Positions 48,220 through 57,679 of a stretch of DNA of 64,000 nt are shown here, in pieces. Each line of letters begins with the position of its first letter. Positions within the stretch are counted from its first letter, which is position 1. Location of the stretch: assembly GCF_003428885.1 (NCBI RefSeq), contig NZ_QQRU01000004.1, positions 124,001-188,000 on the forward strand. The letters are read 5' to 3'. The notes beneath the pieces are model-generated. The model saw nothing but the letters and a program-made list of their open reading frames with translations, was not told the origin of the DNA and did no database searches. The stretch comes from Streptococcus sp. LQJ-218. Lineage in GTDB: Bacteria; Bacillota; Bacilli; Lactobacillales; Streptococcaceae. The translations under genes and the position numbers were made by a program.

Positions 48220-49179
48220 TTATTTCTTTTTGTTGTAGGCAAAGAGTGGGCTGACTGGTTTTCTTTCGTGGATACGGACGATGGCATCACCAATTAACTC
48301 ACTAGCAGTGATGTAGCATACGTTTTTAGGAGTTTTTTCTTTTGTTGCTACTGAATCAGTCACAAGAATTTCTTTAATATTCGTATTGTCAAGAAGTTCA
48401 GCAGCTCCCTCTACGAAGAGACCGTGGCTAGAAACAGCATAAATTTCTGTAGCCCCTTCACGTTCAACGATTTTAGCAGCTTCAGAGAAGGTACGTCCTG
48501 TATTTAAAATATCGTCAATCAAGATAGCTTTTTTTCCTTCAACATCCCCAATGATATAACCTTCGTTGCGAGTTGCATCATCTTGCGGATAGTCGATAAT
48601 GGCGATAGGAGCATCAAGATATTCAGCCAGGCTACGAGCACGTTTCACTCCTGAATTTTTAGGGCTGACGACAACAACATCTGAACCGAGTAGGCCCTTA
48701 TCGCAATAATGTTTTGCAAATAGGGGAACTGTGAAGAGGTTATCAACAGGGATATCAAAGAATCCTTGGACCTGAACGGCATGCAAATCAAGCGTAAGGA
48801 TACGGTCAACTCCAGCCTTAACCAGCATATTAGCAACTAGTTTAGCTGTAAGTGGCTCACGTGGTGAAGCAATGCGGTCTTGACGTGCATAGCCAAAATA
48901 TGGAAGGACTACGTTGATGCTGTGGGCACTTGCGCGCACACAAGCGTCGACCATGATCAGCAATTCCATTAGGTGGTTGTTAACAGGGAAACTTGTTGAT
49001 TGGATGATGTAAACATCATAACCACGGACACTTTCTTCAATATTCACTTGGATTTCTCCGTCTGAAAATTGACGTGATGATAGTTTTCCAAGTGGGACAC
49101 CAACAGCCTGTGCAATTTTCTGTGCAATCTCTTGGTTTGAGTTGAGTGCGAAAAGTTTCATGTTTTTTCTATCTGACAT
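48220..49179 (-). CDS. prs: Ribose-phosphate pyrophosphokinase
   Basis: Makes PRPP from ribose-5-phosphate and ATP. The 319-residue protein has the [18 protein letters not shown] catalytic stretch (near residue 134), the flexible-loop region, and the PRPP-binding motif [13 protein letters not shown] near residue 224. Pneumococci have two prs genes; this corresponds to the second type by context. First gene of the prs-desulfurase-DUF1831-DUF4649 unit, with a structured leader. Confidence 0.95.
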   Translation of the reverse strand: MSDRKNMKLFALNSNQEIAQKIAQAVGVPLGKLSSRQFSDGEIQVNIEESVRGYDVYIIQSTSFPVNNHLMELLIMVDACVRASAHSINVVLPYFGYARQDRIASPREPLTAKLVANMLVKAGVDRILTLDLHAVQVQGFFDIPVDNLFTVPLFAKHYCDKGLLGSDVVVVSPKNSGVKRARSLAEYLDAPIAIIDYPQDDATRNEGYIIGDVEGKKAILIDDILNTGRTFSEAAKIVEREGATEIYAVSSHGLFVEGAAELLDNTNIKEILVTDSVATKEKTPKNVCYITASELIGDAIVRIHERKPVSPLFAYNKKK

Positions 49180-49205
49180 TATAGACCGTCCTCTGTAAAC
49201 TTTTT

Positions 49206-49261
49206 AAATCCTAGCCTATACGAACTGGGATTTTTGTATTTTTATCTTTTCTATTTTACCA
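49206..49261 (-). promoter_or_regulatory. prs promoter and leader hairpin
   Basis: Minus strand TGGTAAAAT (49261-49253, extended -10) is followed by a roughly 66-nt leader in which AAATCCCAG (49233-49225) pairs with CTAGGATTT (49214-49206). Confidence 0.5.
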
Positions 49262-49277
49262 AAAAATAAAGATTATT

Positions 49278-49847
49278 TCAGCTATTTTTCATTCTTTTGA
49301 CAAATCGAACCAATTTTGAAGGAGCTTTTTGATAATCAATCTGGTTTTCCTCTAAAAATTGCTGGAAATCTTGTTTCCCTTGTTCGTGATTTTCCACTTC
49401 AAGTTCTAATTCGTAATCTGTAATATCAAAGTACTGACTTTCATCTAGTGCCATGAGACCAATAGCTGTTTGCATCTCATAGCGAAGCGTTGTTAGACAA
49501 CCAAGCACCTGCCAGTTCTTGCTTTGGATACCATGTTGAGCCAATTCATCCAGTACTGGTCCCTGAGGAAGTTCTTGCTTAGCCAGATAGTACTCAGCAT
49601 CTTTTAGTTGCAATTTTTGATTGTATTCCATATTTCCAACACTTTGTGGGACTTTGAGTGTTAATTCTGCCCAGTCTTCAAAAGTGCGAATGCGCATAGC
49701 AACTTTCTTTTCTCGTAGTTCAAAATTAGGCGTGTCAATGTAGTAATTTTTTTGAAGAACAGGAGTGACACCTGTGAATTGCTCTTTTAGATGATCATAT
49801 TCATCTTTTTTCAGTAGTGTTTTCAATTCAATTTCTAAATGTTTCAT
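49278..49847 (-). CDS. CYTH-domain protein
   Basis: The 189-residue tunnel-fold protein has the N-terminal EIELKTLL (ExExK) metal/phosphate-binding signature and alternating basic and acidic strands (MRIRTFED; ELELEVENHE). CYTH proteins act on triphosphates (thiamine triphosphatase, polyphosphatase, adenylate cyclase class IV); the substrate here is unknown. It is divergent from relQ, sharing a 135-bp intergenic region. Confidence 0.85.
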   Translation of the reverse strand: MKHLEIELKTLLKKDEYDHLKEQFTGVTPVLQKNYYIDTPNFELREKKVAMRIRTFEDWAELTLKVPQSVGNMEYNQKLQLKDAEYYLAKQELPQGPVLDELAQHGIQSKNWQVLGCLTTLRYEMQTAIGLMALDESQYFDITDYELELEVENHEQGKQDFQQFLEENQIDYQKAPSKLVRFVKRMKNS

Positions 49848-49884
49848 TTTTCTTACCTTTTCTTTATCGTTGAAAGCGGATTTA

Positions 49885-49893
49885 TGGTATAAT
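49885..49893 (+). promoter_or_regulatory. Extended -10 promoter for the relQ operon
   Basis: TGGTATAAT with TATAAT at 49888-49893, 90 bp before relQ. Confidence 0.65.
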
Positions 49894-49982
49894 AAGTATT
49901 GTATTTATTGTATATGAATCTGGAGAAAAAATCAAAGATATTTTTGAAGGATAATAGATAATATCAGAACAAGGGAGAATAT

Positions 49983-50654
49983 ATGACCTTAGAATGGGAA
50001 GAATTTCTAGATCCTTACATTCAAGCTGTTGGTGAATTAAAAATTAAACTTCGTGGTATTCGTAAGCAATATCGTAAACAAAATAAACATTCTCCGATTG
50101 AGTTTGTGACTGGTCGAGTTAAGCCAATTGAGAGCATCAAGGAAAAAATGGCCCGTCGTGGCATTACTTATGCGACCTTGGAACACGATTTACAAGATAT
50201 TGCTGGCTTGCGTGTGATGGTTCAGTTTGTGGATGACGTTCATGAAGTAGTGGAAATTTTGCGTAAACGTCAGGATATGCGGATCATACAGGAGCGAGAT
50301 TACATTACTCATCGAAAATCCTCAGGCTATCGTTCCTACCATGTGGTAGTAGAATATACGGTTGATACCATCAATGGGGCCAAAACTATCTTAGCGGAAA
50401 TTCAAATTCGTACCTTGGCCATGAATTTCTGGGCAACGATAGAACATTCTCTAAACTACAAGTACCAGGGGGATTTCCCAGAGGAGATTAAAAAGCGACT
50501 GGAAATTACTGCCAAAATTTCCCATCAGTTGGATGAAGAAATGGGGAAAATTCGAGATGATATTCAGGAAGCCCAGGCTCTTTTTGATCCTTTGAGTAGA
50601 AAATTATATGACGGTGTAGGAAACAGTGACGATACAGATGAAGAATACAGGTAA
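49983..50654 (+). CDS. relQ: Small alarmone synthetase RelQ
   Basis: Single-domain (p)ppGpp synthetase of 223 residues with a RelA/SpoT synthetase domain: [45 protein letters not shown] and [23 protein letters not shown]. No hydrolase or TGS/ACT domains. Made in operon with NAD kinase and an RluD-type gene, the usual Firmicute order. AGGGAG precedes the ATG. Overlaps ppnK by 17 nt. Confidence 0.93.
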   Translation: MTLEWEEFLDPYIQAVGELKIKLRGIRKQYRKQNKHSPIEFVTGRVKPIESIKEKMARRGITYATLEHDLQDIAGLRVMVQFVDDVHEVVEILRKRQDMRIIQERDYITHRKSSGYRSYHVVVEYTVDTINGAKTILAEIQIRTLAMNFWATIEHSLNYKYQGDFPEEIKKRLEITAKISHQLDEEMGKIRDDIQEAQALFDPLSRKLYDGVGNSDDTDEEYR

Positions 50655-51456
50655 ACGAATTGATCTGATAGCTAATAGAAAACCGCAGAGTCAAAGGGTT
50701 TTGTATGAATTGCGAGATCGTTTGAAGAGAAATCATTTTATACTCAATGATACTAACCCGGACATTGTTATTTCCATTGGTGGGGATGGCATGCTCTTGT
50801 CGGCCTTTCATAAGTACGAAAACCAACTTGATAAGGTCCGTTTTATCGGCGTTCATACTGGACATTTGGGCTTTTATACAGATTATCGTGATTTTGAGTT
50901 GGACAAGCTAGTGACTAATTTGCAACTAGATACTGGTGCAAGAATCTCTTATCCTGTTCTAAATGCGAAGGTCTTTCTTGAAAATGGTGAAGTGAAGATT
51001 TTCAGAGCATTAAATGAAGCTAGCATCCGCAGGTCCGATCGAACCATGGTGGCGGATATTGTAATCAATGGTGTTCCCTTTGAACGTTTTCGTGGAGACG
51101 GACTAACAGTTTCGACACCGACTGGTAGTACAGCCTATAACAAATCACTAGGCGGAGCTGTTTTACACCCTACCATCGAAGCTCTTCAGTTGACGGAAAT
51201 TGCCAGCCTTAACAATCGTGTCTATCGAACGCTGGGTTCGTCCATTATTGTTCCAAAGAAGGACAAGATTGAACTGATCCCAACGAGAAACGATTACCAT
51301 ACCATTTCAGTTGACAATAGCGTTTATTCTTTCCGCAATATTGAGCGAATCGAGTATCAACTCGACCATCATAAGATTCACTTTGTCGCATCACCGAGCC
51401 ATACCAGTTTCTGGAATCGTGTTAAGGATGCTTTTATCGGCGAGGTGGAGGAATGA
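50638..51456 (+). CDS. ppnK: NAD kinase
   Basis: Makes NADP from NAD. The 272-residue protein has the GGDGM motif (near residue 45) and the conserved [21 protein letters not shown] segment region near residue 145. I take the ATG at 50638; a GTG at 50626 in the same frame is possible. Overlaps relQ by 17 nt and the next gene by 4 nt, so all three are translationally linked. Confidence 0.94.
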   Translation: MKNTGKRIDLIANRKPQSQRVLYELRDRLKRNHFILNDTNPDIVISIGGDGMLLSAFHKYENQLDKVRFIGVHTGHLGFYTDYRDFELDKLVTNLQLDTGARISYPVLNAKVFLENGEVKIFRALNEASIRRSDRTMVADIVINGVPFERFRGDGLTVSTPTGSTAYNKSLGGAVLHPTIEALQLTEIASLNNRVYRTLGSSIIVPKKDKIELIPTRNDYHTISVDNSVYSFRNIERIEYQLDHHKIHFVASPSHTSFWNRVKDAFIGEVEE

Positions 51457-52349
51457 GGTTTGAATTTATCGCTGATGAACATGTCAAGGTTAAGACCTTC
51501 TTAAAAAAGCACGAGGTTTCTAAGGGGCTGCTGGCCAAGATTAAGTTTCGAGGTGGAGCTATTCTGGTCAATGACCAACCGCAAAATGCAACGTATCTTT
51601 TGGATATTGGAGACTGCGTTACTATTGATATTCCCGCTGAGGAAGGTTTTGAAACTCTCGAAACTATCGAGAGGCCATTAGACATTCTCTATGAGGATGA
51701 TCATTTTCTAGTCTTAAACAAACCCTATGGAGTGGCTTCTATTCCTAGTGTCAATCACTCCAATACCATTGCCAATTTTATCAAGGGTTACTATGTCAAG
51801 CAAAATTACGAAAATCAGCAGGTACATATTGTAACCAGACTTGATAGAGATACTTCTGGCTTGATGCTCTTTGCCAAGCACGGCTATGCCCATGCACGAT
51901 TAGACAAGCAGTTGCAGAAGAAGTCCATTGAGAAACGCTACTTTGCTTTGGTTAAAGGTCATGGACACTTGGAGCCGGAGGGAGAAATTATTGCTCCGAT
52001 TGCGCGTGATGAAGACTCCATTATCACTAGAAGAGTAGCTAAAGGTGGAAAGTATGCTCATACTTCTTACAAGATTGTAGCATCTTATGGGAATATTCAT
52101 TTGGTAGACATTCGCCTGCACACTGGGCGAACCCACCAAATCCGAGTCCACTTTTCTCATATTGGTTTTCCTTTGTTGGGAGATGACTTGTACGGTGGTA
52201 GTCTGGACGACGGCATCCAGCGCCAGGCCCTACATTGTCATTCTTTAACTTTTTATCATCCATTTTTAGAGCAAGACTTGCAGTTAGAAAGCCCCTTGCC
52301 GGATGATTTTAGCAACCTTATTACCCAGTTATCAACTAATACTCTATAA
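51453..52349 (+). CDS. RluA/RluD-family pseudouridine synthase
   Basis: The 298-residue protein carries an S4-like N-terminal region and the catalytic motif [16 protein letters not shown] (Asp near residue 133), preceded by [14 protein letters not shown]. It modifies uridines in rRNA or tRNA; whether it is the 23S RluD homologue or another RluA-type enzyme cannot be decided here. The start overlaps the ppnK stop (ATGA). Confidence 0.9.
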   Translation: MRFEFIADEHVKVKTFLKKHEVSKGLLAKIKFRGGAILVNDQPQNATYLLDIGDCVTIDIPAEEGFETLETIERPLDILYEDDHFLVLNKPYGVASIPSVNHSNTIANFIKGYYVKQNYENQQVHIVTRLDRDTSGLMLFAKHGYAHARLDKQLQKKSIEKRYFALVKGHGHLEPEGEIIAPIARDEDSIITRRVAKGGKYAHTSYKIVASYGNIHLVDIRLHTGRTHQIRVHFSHIGFPLLGDDLYGGSLDDGIQRQALHCHSLTFYHPFLEQDLQLESPLPDDFSNLITQLSTNTL

Positions 52350-52369
52350 AAATTGTTTCAGAGTATAAT
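52339..52369 (+). promoter_or_regulatory. Inverted repeat and -10 box upstream of pta
   Basis: ATACTCT (52339-52345) and AGAGTAT (52360-52366) form a 7-bp inverted repeat overlapping TATAAT (52364-52369). The hairpin could end the upstream transcript or be an operator; no T run follows. Confidence 0.45.
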
Positions 52370-52392
52370 TATTATCTAAAAGGAGAAAACTC

Positions 52393-53367
52393 ATGGAAGT
52401 TTTTGAAAGTCTCAAAGCCAACTTGGTTGGTAAACATGCTCGTATCGTTCTCCCTGAAGGGGAAGAACCTCGTATTCTCCAAGCAACTAAACGTTTGATA
52501 AAAGAAACAGAAGTGATTCCTGTTTTGCTTGGAAATCCTGAAAAAATTAAAATTTATCTTGAAATCGAAGGTATCGAAGATGGTTATGAAGTCATCGACC
52601 CACAACACTACGATAAATTTGAAGAAATGGTTGCTGCTTTAGTGGAGCGTCGCAAGGGCAAAATGTCTGAAGAAGAAGCACGCAAGGTTTTGATTGAAGA
52701 TGTCAACTATTTTGGTGTTATGTTGGTTTACCTGGGCTTGGTTGATGGAATGGTATCAGGTGCGATTCACTCAACAGCTTCAACAGTACGTCCAGCTCTT
52801 CAAATCATCAAAACTCGTCCAAATGTGACGCGTACTTCAGGTGCCTTCCTCATGGTTCGTGGTACGGAGCGTTACCTATTTGGAGACTGTGCTATCAACA
52901 TTAATCCAAATGCAGAAGCCTTGGCTGAAATTGCCATCAACTCAGCAATCACAGCTAAGATGTTTGGCATCGAACCTAAAATTGCTATGCTAAGCTATTC
53001 TACTAAAGGTTCAGGATTTGGAGAAAGCGTTGACAAGGTTGTTGAAGCAACTAAAATTGCTCACGACTTGCGCCCTGACCTTGAGATTGATGGTGAGTTG
53101 CAATTTGATGCGGCTTTTGTTCCAGAAACTGCAGCTTTGAAAGCTCCTGGAAGTACAGTTGCTGGTCAAGCAAATGTCTTTATCTTCCCAGGTATCGAGG
53201 CAGGAAATATCGGCTACAAGATGGCGGAACGTCTCGGTGGATTTGCAGCGGTTGGTCCAGTATTGCAAGGTTTGAACAAACCAGTTAACGACCTTTCTCG
53301 TGGATGTAATGCGGATGATGTTTACAAGTTGACCCTCATCACAGCAGCCCAAGCTGTTCATCAATAA
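52393..53367 (+). CDS. pta: Phosphate acetyltransferase
   Basis: Interconverts acetyl-CoA and acetyl phosphate, with acetate kinase in the acetate/ATP branch. The 324-residue short-form Pta lacks the N-terminal regulatory domain and matches the family: PEGEEPRI at residue 17, DGMVSGAIHSTASTVRPALQI (around residue 118) and GFGESVDKV. AAAAGGAG precedes the ATG. A terminator follows at 53374. Confidence 0.96.
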   Translation: MEVFESLKANLVGKHARIVLPEGEEPRILQATKRLIKETEVIPVLLGNPEKIKIYLEIEGIEDGYEVIDPQHYDKFEEMVAALVERRKGKMSEEEARKVLIEDVNYFGVMLVYLGLVDGMVSGAIHSTASTVRPALQIIKTRPNVTRTSGAFLMVRGTERYLFGDCAININPNAEALAEIAINSAITAKMFGIEPKIAMLSYSTKGSGFGESVDKVVEATKIAHDLRPDLEIDGELQFDAAFVPETAALKAPGSTVAGQANVFIFPGIEAGNIGYKMAERLGGFAAVGPVLQGLNKPVNDLSRGCNADDVYKLTLITAAQAVHQ

Positions 53368-53373
53368 GATTTA

Positions 53374-53403
53374 GTCCTCTTTCCTTTGGGAAGAGGCTTT
53401 TTA
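53374..53403 (+). terminator. Terminator after pta
   Basis: CCTCTTTCC / GGGAAGAGG hairpin with a short TTT loop, then CTTTTT. Confidence 0.78.
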
Positions 53404-53414
53404 ATACTAGGAAA

Positions 53415-53443
53415 AGGACAGTTAGAATCTTCTGTGTTATACT
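53415..53443 (+). promoter_or_regulatory. mutY promoter, predicted leaderless
   Basis: AGGACA (53415-53420, 4 of 6), 17-bp spacer, TATACT (53438-53443) with TGT in front. The ATG at 53450 starts 7 nt after the -10, and no Shine-Dalgarno sequence is present. Confidence 0.72.
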
Positions 53444-53449
53444 AGAGAT

Positions 53450-54661
53450 ATGTTAGATTTGAAAGAATACGGTATCGTCATGTGGCCGGAGGAGAAGATT
53501 GTTTCTTTCCGTGAGAAACTTCTCACTTGGTATGATGAAAACAAAAGAGATTTACCTTGGCGTAGAAGTAAAAAACCTTATCACATCTGGGTTTCTGAAA
53601 TTATGCTCCAGCAGACCAGGGTGGATACGGTTATTCCTTATTACGAACGATTCTTGGACTGGTTTCCAACAGTGGACAGTTTGGCTACTGCACCTGAAGA
53701 ACGTTTGTTGAAGGCTTGGGAAGGTTTGGGTTATTATTCTCGAGTACGCAATATGCAGGCTGCAGCCCAGCAGATTATGAAAGACTTTAGTGGTCAATTT
53801 CCAAATACCTATGAAGGAATTTCCAGCTTGAAAGGGATTGGTCCTTACACAGCAGGAGCCATTTCCAGTATTGCTTTTAACTTGCCTGAGCCAGCTGTAG
53901 ATGGTAATGTTATGCGGGTTTTGGCGCGTCTGTTTGAAGTCAACCACGATATTGGAATTCCTAGCAATCGAAAGATTTTCCAAGCCATGATGGAAACCTT
54001 GATTGATCCAGAAAGGCCAGGTGACTTTAATCAAGCCTTGATGGACCTAGGATCAGATATTGAGGCGCCAGTAAATCCCAGACCAGAAGAAAGCCCAGTT
54101 AAGGACTTTAGTGCGGCATATCAGCATGGCACAATGGACCGTTATCCAATCAAGGTTCCCAAGAAAAAGCCTGTCCCAATTTATCTTAAAACCTTGGTAG
54201 TCAAAAATACTCAGGGACAATTTTTACTTGAAAAAAATGAAAGTGAAAAGCTATTGGCAGGTTTTTGGCATTTCCCTTTGATAGAAGTTGATAACTTTTT
54301 GCAAGAAGAGCAGTTTGATCTCTTTCATCAGGTTGCAGAAGAAAGTGTGAACTTTGGCCCCAGTCCAGAAGAGAGTTTTCAGCAGGATTATGATTTAGAA
54401 GTTGATTGGCTTAATCTGCATTTTGACACTGTCAAGAATGTCTTTAGCCATCGCATGTGGCATATTCAAATTGTAGCAGGTCAGGTGAGTGACTTCCATG
54501 ATTTTTCAGATAGGGAAGTTCGCTGGCTTTCACCAGAAGAGTTTAAAAATTACCCACTTGCTAAACCCCAACAAAAAATCTGGCAGACTTATGCACAAGC
54601 CAACTTAGACTCAATGAAAATCAAAGAGCAAACTAGGAAACTAACCGCAGGCTGTACTTGA
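53450..54661 (+). CDS. mutY: A/G-specific adenine glycosylase MutY without Fe-S cysteines
   Basis: Removes adenine mispaired with 8-oxoguanine. The 403-residue protein has the HhH region LKGIGPYTAGAISSIAFNLPEPAVDGNVMRV with the catalytic Asp, then a C-terminal NUDIX-like recognition domain. The four cysteines of the usual 4Fe-4S loop are all absent (LGSDIEAPVNPRPEESPVKDF). The last ~16 residues (SMKIKEQTRKLTAGCT) are encoded by a BOX element that also provides the TGA stop; the only cysteine in the protein is there. The ATG at 53450 is 7 nt after the -10 box, so the transcript is probably leaderless. Confidence 0.93.
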   Translation: MLDLKEYGIVMWPEEKIVSFREKLLTWYDENKRDLPWRRSKKPYHIWVSEIMLQQTRVDTVIPYYERFLDWFPTVDSLATAPEERLLKAWEGLGYYSRVRNMQAAAQQIMKDFSGQFPNTYEGISSLKGIGPYTAGAISSIAFNLPEPAVDGNVMRVLARLFEVNHDIGIPSNRKIFQAMMETLIDPERPGDFNQALMDLGSDIEAPVNPRPEESPVKDFSAAYQHGTMDRYPIKVPKKKPVPIYLKTLVVKNTQGQFLLEKNESEKLLAGFWHFPLIEVDNFLQEEQFDLFHQVAEESVNFGPSPEESFQQDYDLEVDWLNLHFDTVKNVFSHRMWHIQIVAGQVSDFHDFSDREVRWLSPEEFKNYPLAKPQQKIWQTYAQANLDSMKIKEQTRKLTAGCT

Positions 54662-54711
54662 GTACGGCAAGGCGACGTTGACGCGGTTTGAATTTGATTT
54701 TCGAAGAGTAT
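54606..54711 (-). repeat. BOX element without boxB, overlapping the mutY 3' end
   Basis: Plus strand: ACTCAATGAAAATCAAAG...CTAACCGCAGGCTG joins directly to GTACGGCAAGGCGACGTTG...TTTTCGAAGAGTAT: boxC and boxA with no intervening boxB. Its first ~56 bases are read as mutY coding sequence. Confidence 0.88.
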
Positions 54712-54756
54712 TAGATAGTAGAGAAGACTAGCTATTGTGTTTTCTTGTTATTTTTT

Positions 54757-54765
54757 TGGTATAAT
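54757..54765 (+). promoter_or_regulatory. Extended -10 promoter for vicRKX
   Basis: TGGTATAAT with TATAAT at 54760-54765, 21 bp before vicR. Confidence 0.68.
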
Positions 54766-54786
54766 AGTAGAGAAAAAGGTGAACAA

Positions 54787-55494
54787 ATGAAAAAAATATT
54801 AATTGTAGATGATGAAAAACCAATCTCGGATATTATCAAGTTTAATATGACCAAGGAAGGTTACGAAGTTGTAACTGCTTTTAATGGTCGTGAAGCGTTA
54901 GAGAAATATGAAGCAGAGCAACCAGATATTATTATTCTGGATTTGATGCTTCCAGAAATTGATGGTTTAGAAGTTGCGAAGACTATTCGCAAGTCAAGTA
55001 GTGTGCCTATTATCATGCTGTCGGCTAAAGATAGCGAATTTGACAAGGTTATCGGTTTGGAGCTTGGAGCAGATGACTATGTGACAAAACCTTTCTCAAA
55101 TCGTGAATTGCAGGCGCGTGTTAAAGCTCTCCTTCGTCGTACGGATTTGGTTTCTGTAGATAACCAAGAATCTGATGAAAAGAAAATCCAACCCTTGAAA
55201 ATTGGGGACTTGGAGATTGTGCCAGATGCCTATGTAGCTAAAAAATACGGTAAAGAACTAGACTTAACCCACCGTGAATTTGAGCTCTTATACCACTTGG
55301 CTTCTCATATTGGTCAAGTAATTACGCGTGAACACTTGCTTGAAACGGTCTGGGGTTATGATTATTTTGGAGATGTTCGGACTGTTGACGTAACTATTAG
55401 ACGTTTGCGTGAGAAGATTGAAGACACACCAAGTAGGCCTGAATACATCCTAACTCGTCGTGGAGTAGGATATTATATGAGAAATAATGATTGA
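54787..55494 (+). CDS. vicR: Response regulator VicR (WalR)
   Basis: OmpR/PhoB-type regulator of 235 residues, essential in pneumococcus for cell-wall gene control such as pcsB. It has a receiver domain with the phospho-acceptor Asp in [16 protein letters not shown] (near residue 52), a conserved K ([10 protein letters not shown]), and a winged-helix DNA-binding domain ([15 protein letters not shown]). The start is ATG 54787 with AAAAAGGTGA ahead; the longer open frame to 54745 would cross the -10 box. Overlaps vicK by 8 nt. Confidence 0.96.
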   Translation: MKKILIVDDEKPISDIIKFNMTKEGYEVVTAFNGREALEKYEAEQPDIIILDLMLPEIDGLEVAKTIRKSSSVPIIMLSAKDSEFDKVIGLELGADDYVTKPFSNRELQARVKALLRRTDLVSVDNQESDEKKIQPLKIGDLEIVPDAYVAKKYGKELDLTHREFELLYHLASHIGQVITREHLLETVWGYDYFGDVRTVDVTIRRLREKIEDTPSRPEYILTRRGVGYYMRNND

Positions 55495-56836
55495 AGTAAT
55501 TAGACAAACAATTTTGACGAGTGACTTTATCTTTATCCTCATCCTAATTGGCTTTATTATGCTAGTGACTTTTCTTTTACTTGAGAACCGTCGCGATAAT
55601 ATTCGCCTTAGGCAATTAAATCAGAAGGTTAAAGACCTGATTGCAGGAGATTATTCACAGGTATTGGATATGCAGGGAAGTTCTGAGATTACTAATATTA
55701 CCAATAATCTCAATGATTTATCAGAAGTAATTCGCTTGACTCAAGAAAATCTGGAACAAGAGAGTAAACGATTGCATAGTATCCTCTCATACATGACAGA
55801 CGGAGTCCTTGCGACCAATCGTCGTGGTAAGATTACCATGATTAATGACATGGCTAAGAAACAGCTAGGCGTTCAGAAAGAAGAGGTTCTCAATAAAAGT
55901 ATTCTAGAATTACTTAAGATTGAGGATGAGTATGAACTTCGTGATTTGATTGCCCAAGTTCCTGAGCTTATGATTGATTCTCAGGATGCTAACGGGGAAT
56001 ATCTGAGCCTTCGTGTACGTTTTGCCTTGGTTCGTCGTGAGTCTGGATTTATCTCAGGTTTGGTGGCTGTTTTGCATGATACGACGGAGCAGGAGAAAGA
56101 AGAGCGCGAACGGAGACTCTTTGTTTCCAACGTTAGTCATGAACTACGGACTCCTCTAACCAGCGTAAAATCCTATCTTGAAGCCTTGGATGAGGGTGCC
56201 TTGTCAGAACCTGTCGCACCAGACTTTATCAAGGTATCTCTAAACGAAACTAACCGTATGATGAGAATGGTGACAGACCTTCTTCATCTTTCACGTATTG
56301 ATAATGCAACCAGTCATCTAGATGTGGAATTAATCAATTTCACTGCCTTTATAACATTTATCCTCAACCGTTTTGATAAGATGAGGGGATCAGATGAAGA
56401 GAAGAAATACGAATTGGTTAGAGATTATCCGATTACCTCCGTCTGGATTGAAATTGATACAGACAAGATGACACAGGTGATTGATAATATTCTTAATAAT
56501 GCCATTAAGTATTCACCGGATGGTGGGAAAATCAAAGTGAGGATGAAGACGACTGATGATCAGATGATTTTGTCTATCTCCGACCAAGGTCTAGGGATTC
56601 CAAAGCAAGATTTGCCGAAGATTTTTGACCGTTTCTACCGAGTGGATCGTGCTAGAAGTCGTGCGCAAGGTGGAACTGGGCTGGGTCTAGCTATAGCCAA
56701 AGAAATTATCAAACAACATAATGGTTTTATTTGGGCCAAGAGTGAATATGGTAAGGGATCAACCTTTACCATTGTGCTCCCTTATGATAAGGATGCCGTG
56801 AAAGAAGAAGTATGGGAGGACGAAATAGAAGAGTAG
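55487..56836 (+). CDS. vicK: Sensor histidine kinase VicK (WalK)
   Basis: The 449-residue kinase has a single membrane segment (residues about 12-32), the streptococcal form lacking an extracellular domain. A HAMP-like linker, a PAS domain (about 95-205), the HisKA motif [19 protein letters not shown] with phospho-His near residue 218, then HATPase_c with N-box [11 protein letters not shown] and G boxes DQGLGIPK and [11 protein letters not shown]. The overlap with vicR and 1-nt gap to vicX show one operon. Confidence 0.96.
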   Translation: MIEVIRQTILTSDFIFILILIGFIMLVTFLLLENRRDNIRLRQLNQKVKDLIAGDYSQVLDMQGSSEITNITNNLNDLSEVIRLTQENLEQESKRLHSILSYMTDGVLATNRRGKITMINDMAKKQLGVQKEEVLNKSILELLKIEDEYELRDLIAQVPELMIDSQDANGEYLSLRVRFALVRRESGFISGLVAVLHDTTEQEKEERERRLFVSNVSHELRTPLTSVKSYLEALDEGALSEPVAPDFIKVSLNETNRMMRMVTDLLHLSRIDNATSHLDVELINFTAFITFILNRFDKMRGSDEEKKYELVRDYPITSVWIEIDTDKMTQVIDNILNNAIKYSPDGGKIKVRMKTTDDQMILSISDQGLGIPKQDLPKIFDRFYRVDRARSRAQGGTGLGLAIAKEIIKQHNGFIWAKSEYGKGSTFTIVLPYDKDAVKEEVWEDEIEE

Positions 56837-56837
56837 A

Positions 56838-57647
56838 ATGTGTGAAACAGGTTTTAAATACAGTATTTTAGCGTCGGGTTCCAGTGGAAATTCCTTTTAT
56901 TTGGAAACCCCAAAAAAGAAACTTTTAGTGGATGCGGGCTTGTCGGGTAAGAAAATTACCAGCCTACTTGCTGAAATAAATCGCAAGCCAGAAGAGTTGG
57001 ATGCCATCTTGATTACGCATGAGCATTCTGACCATATTCATGGAGTAGGTGTTTTAGCTCGCAAATATGGTATGGATTTGTATGCCAATGAAAAGACCTG
57101 GCAGGCTATGGAAAATAGCAAGTATCTTGGCAAGGTGGATTCTTCGCAAAAGCATATCTTTGAAATGGGTGAAACCAAAACCTTTGGAGATATCGACATC
57201 GAGAGTTTTGGTGTTAGTCATGATGCGATCGCACCGCAGTTTTTTCGCTTTATGAAGGATGATAAGAGTTTTGTTATGCTGACTGATACAGGTTATGTTA
57301 GTGACCGTATGGCAGGAATTGTCGAGAATGCAGATGGCTATCTTATCGAGTCCAATCATGATGTAGAGATTTTACGAGCAGGTTCTTACGCTTGGCGACT
57401 CAAACAACGAATCCTATCGGATCTTGGTCACCTTTCAAACGAAGACGGTGCTGAAGCCATGATTCGTACCTTAGGAAACCGCACTAAAAAAATTTACCTT
57501 GGGCATTTATCTAAGGAGAACAATATCAAGGAGTTGGCTCATATGACTATGGTCAATCAGTTAGCTCAGGCTGATCTGGGAGTCGGAGTAGACTTTAAGA
57601 TTTACGATACCTCACCTGATACCGCAACACCATTGACAGATATATAA
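56838..57647 (+). CDS. vicX: VicX (WalJ), metallo-beta-lactamase-fold protein
   Basis: The 269-residue MBL-fold protein carries the THEHSDHIHG metal motif (near residue 57) and further His/Asp ligands (SHDAIAPQ; LTDTGYVSDR). The third gene of vicRKX, related to YycJ/WalJ, proposed to act as a nuclease or in DNA-replication coordination; its exact reaction is not settled. One nucleotide separates it from vicK. A terminator follows at once. Confidence 0.93.
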   Translation: MCETGFKYSILASGSSGNSFYLETPKKKLLVDAGLSGKKITSLLAEINRKPEELDAILITHEHSDHIHGVGVLARKYGMDLYANEKTWQAMENSKYLGKVDSSQKHIFEMGETKTFGDIDIESFGVSHDAIAPQFFRFMKDDKSFVMLTDTGYVSDRMAGIVENADGYLIESNHDVEILRAGSYAWRLKQRILSDLGHLSNEDGAEAMIRTLGNRTKKIYLGHLSKENNIKELAHMTMVNQLAQADLGVGVDFKIYDTSPDTATPLTDI

Positions 57648-57674
57648 AAAAGAAGGCGAGGGCCTTCTTTTTAT
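57648..57674 (+). terminator. Terminator of vicRKX
   Basis: AAGAAGGC / GCCTTCTT, a perfect 8-bp stem with a GAGG loop, then TTTTT. It could also serve the converging gene. Confidence 0.85.
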
Positions 57675-57679
57675 ATCTT

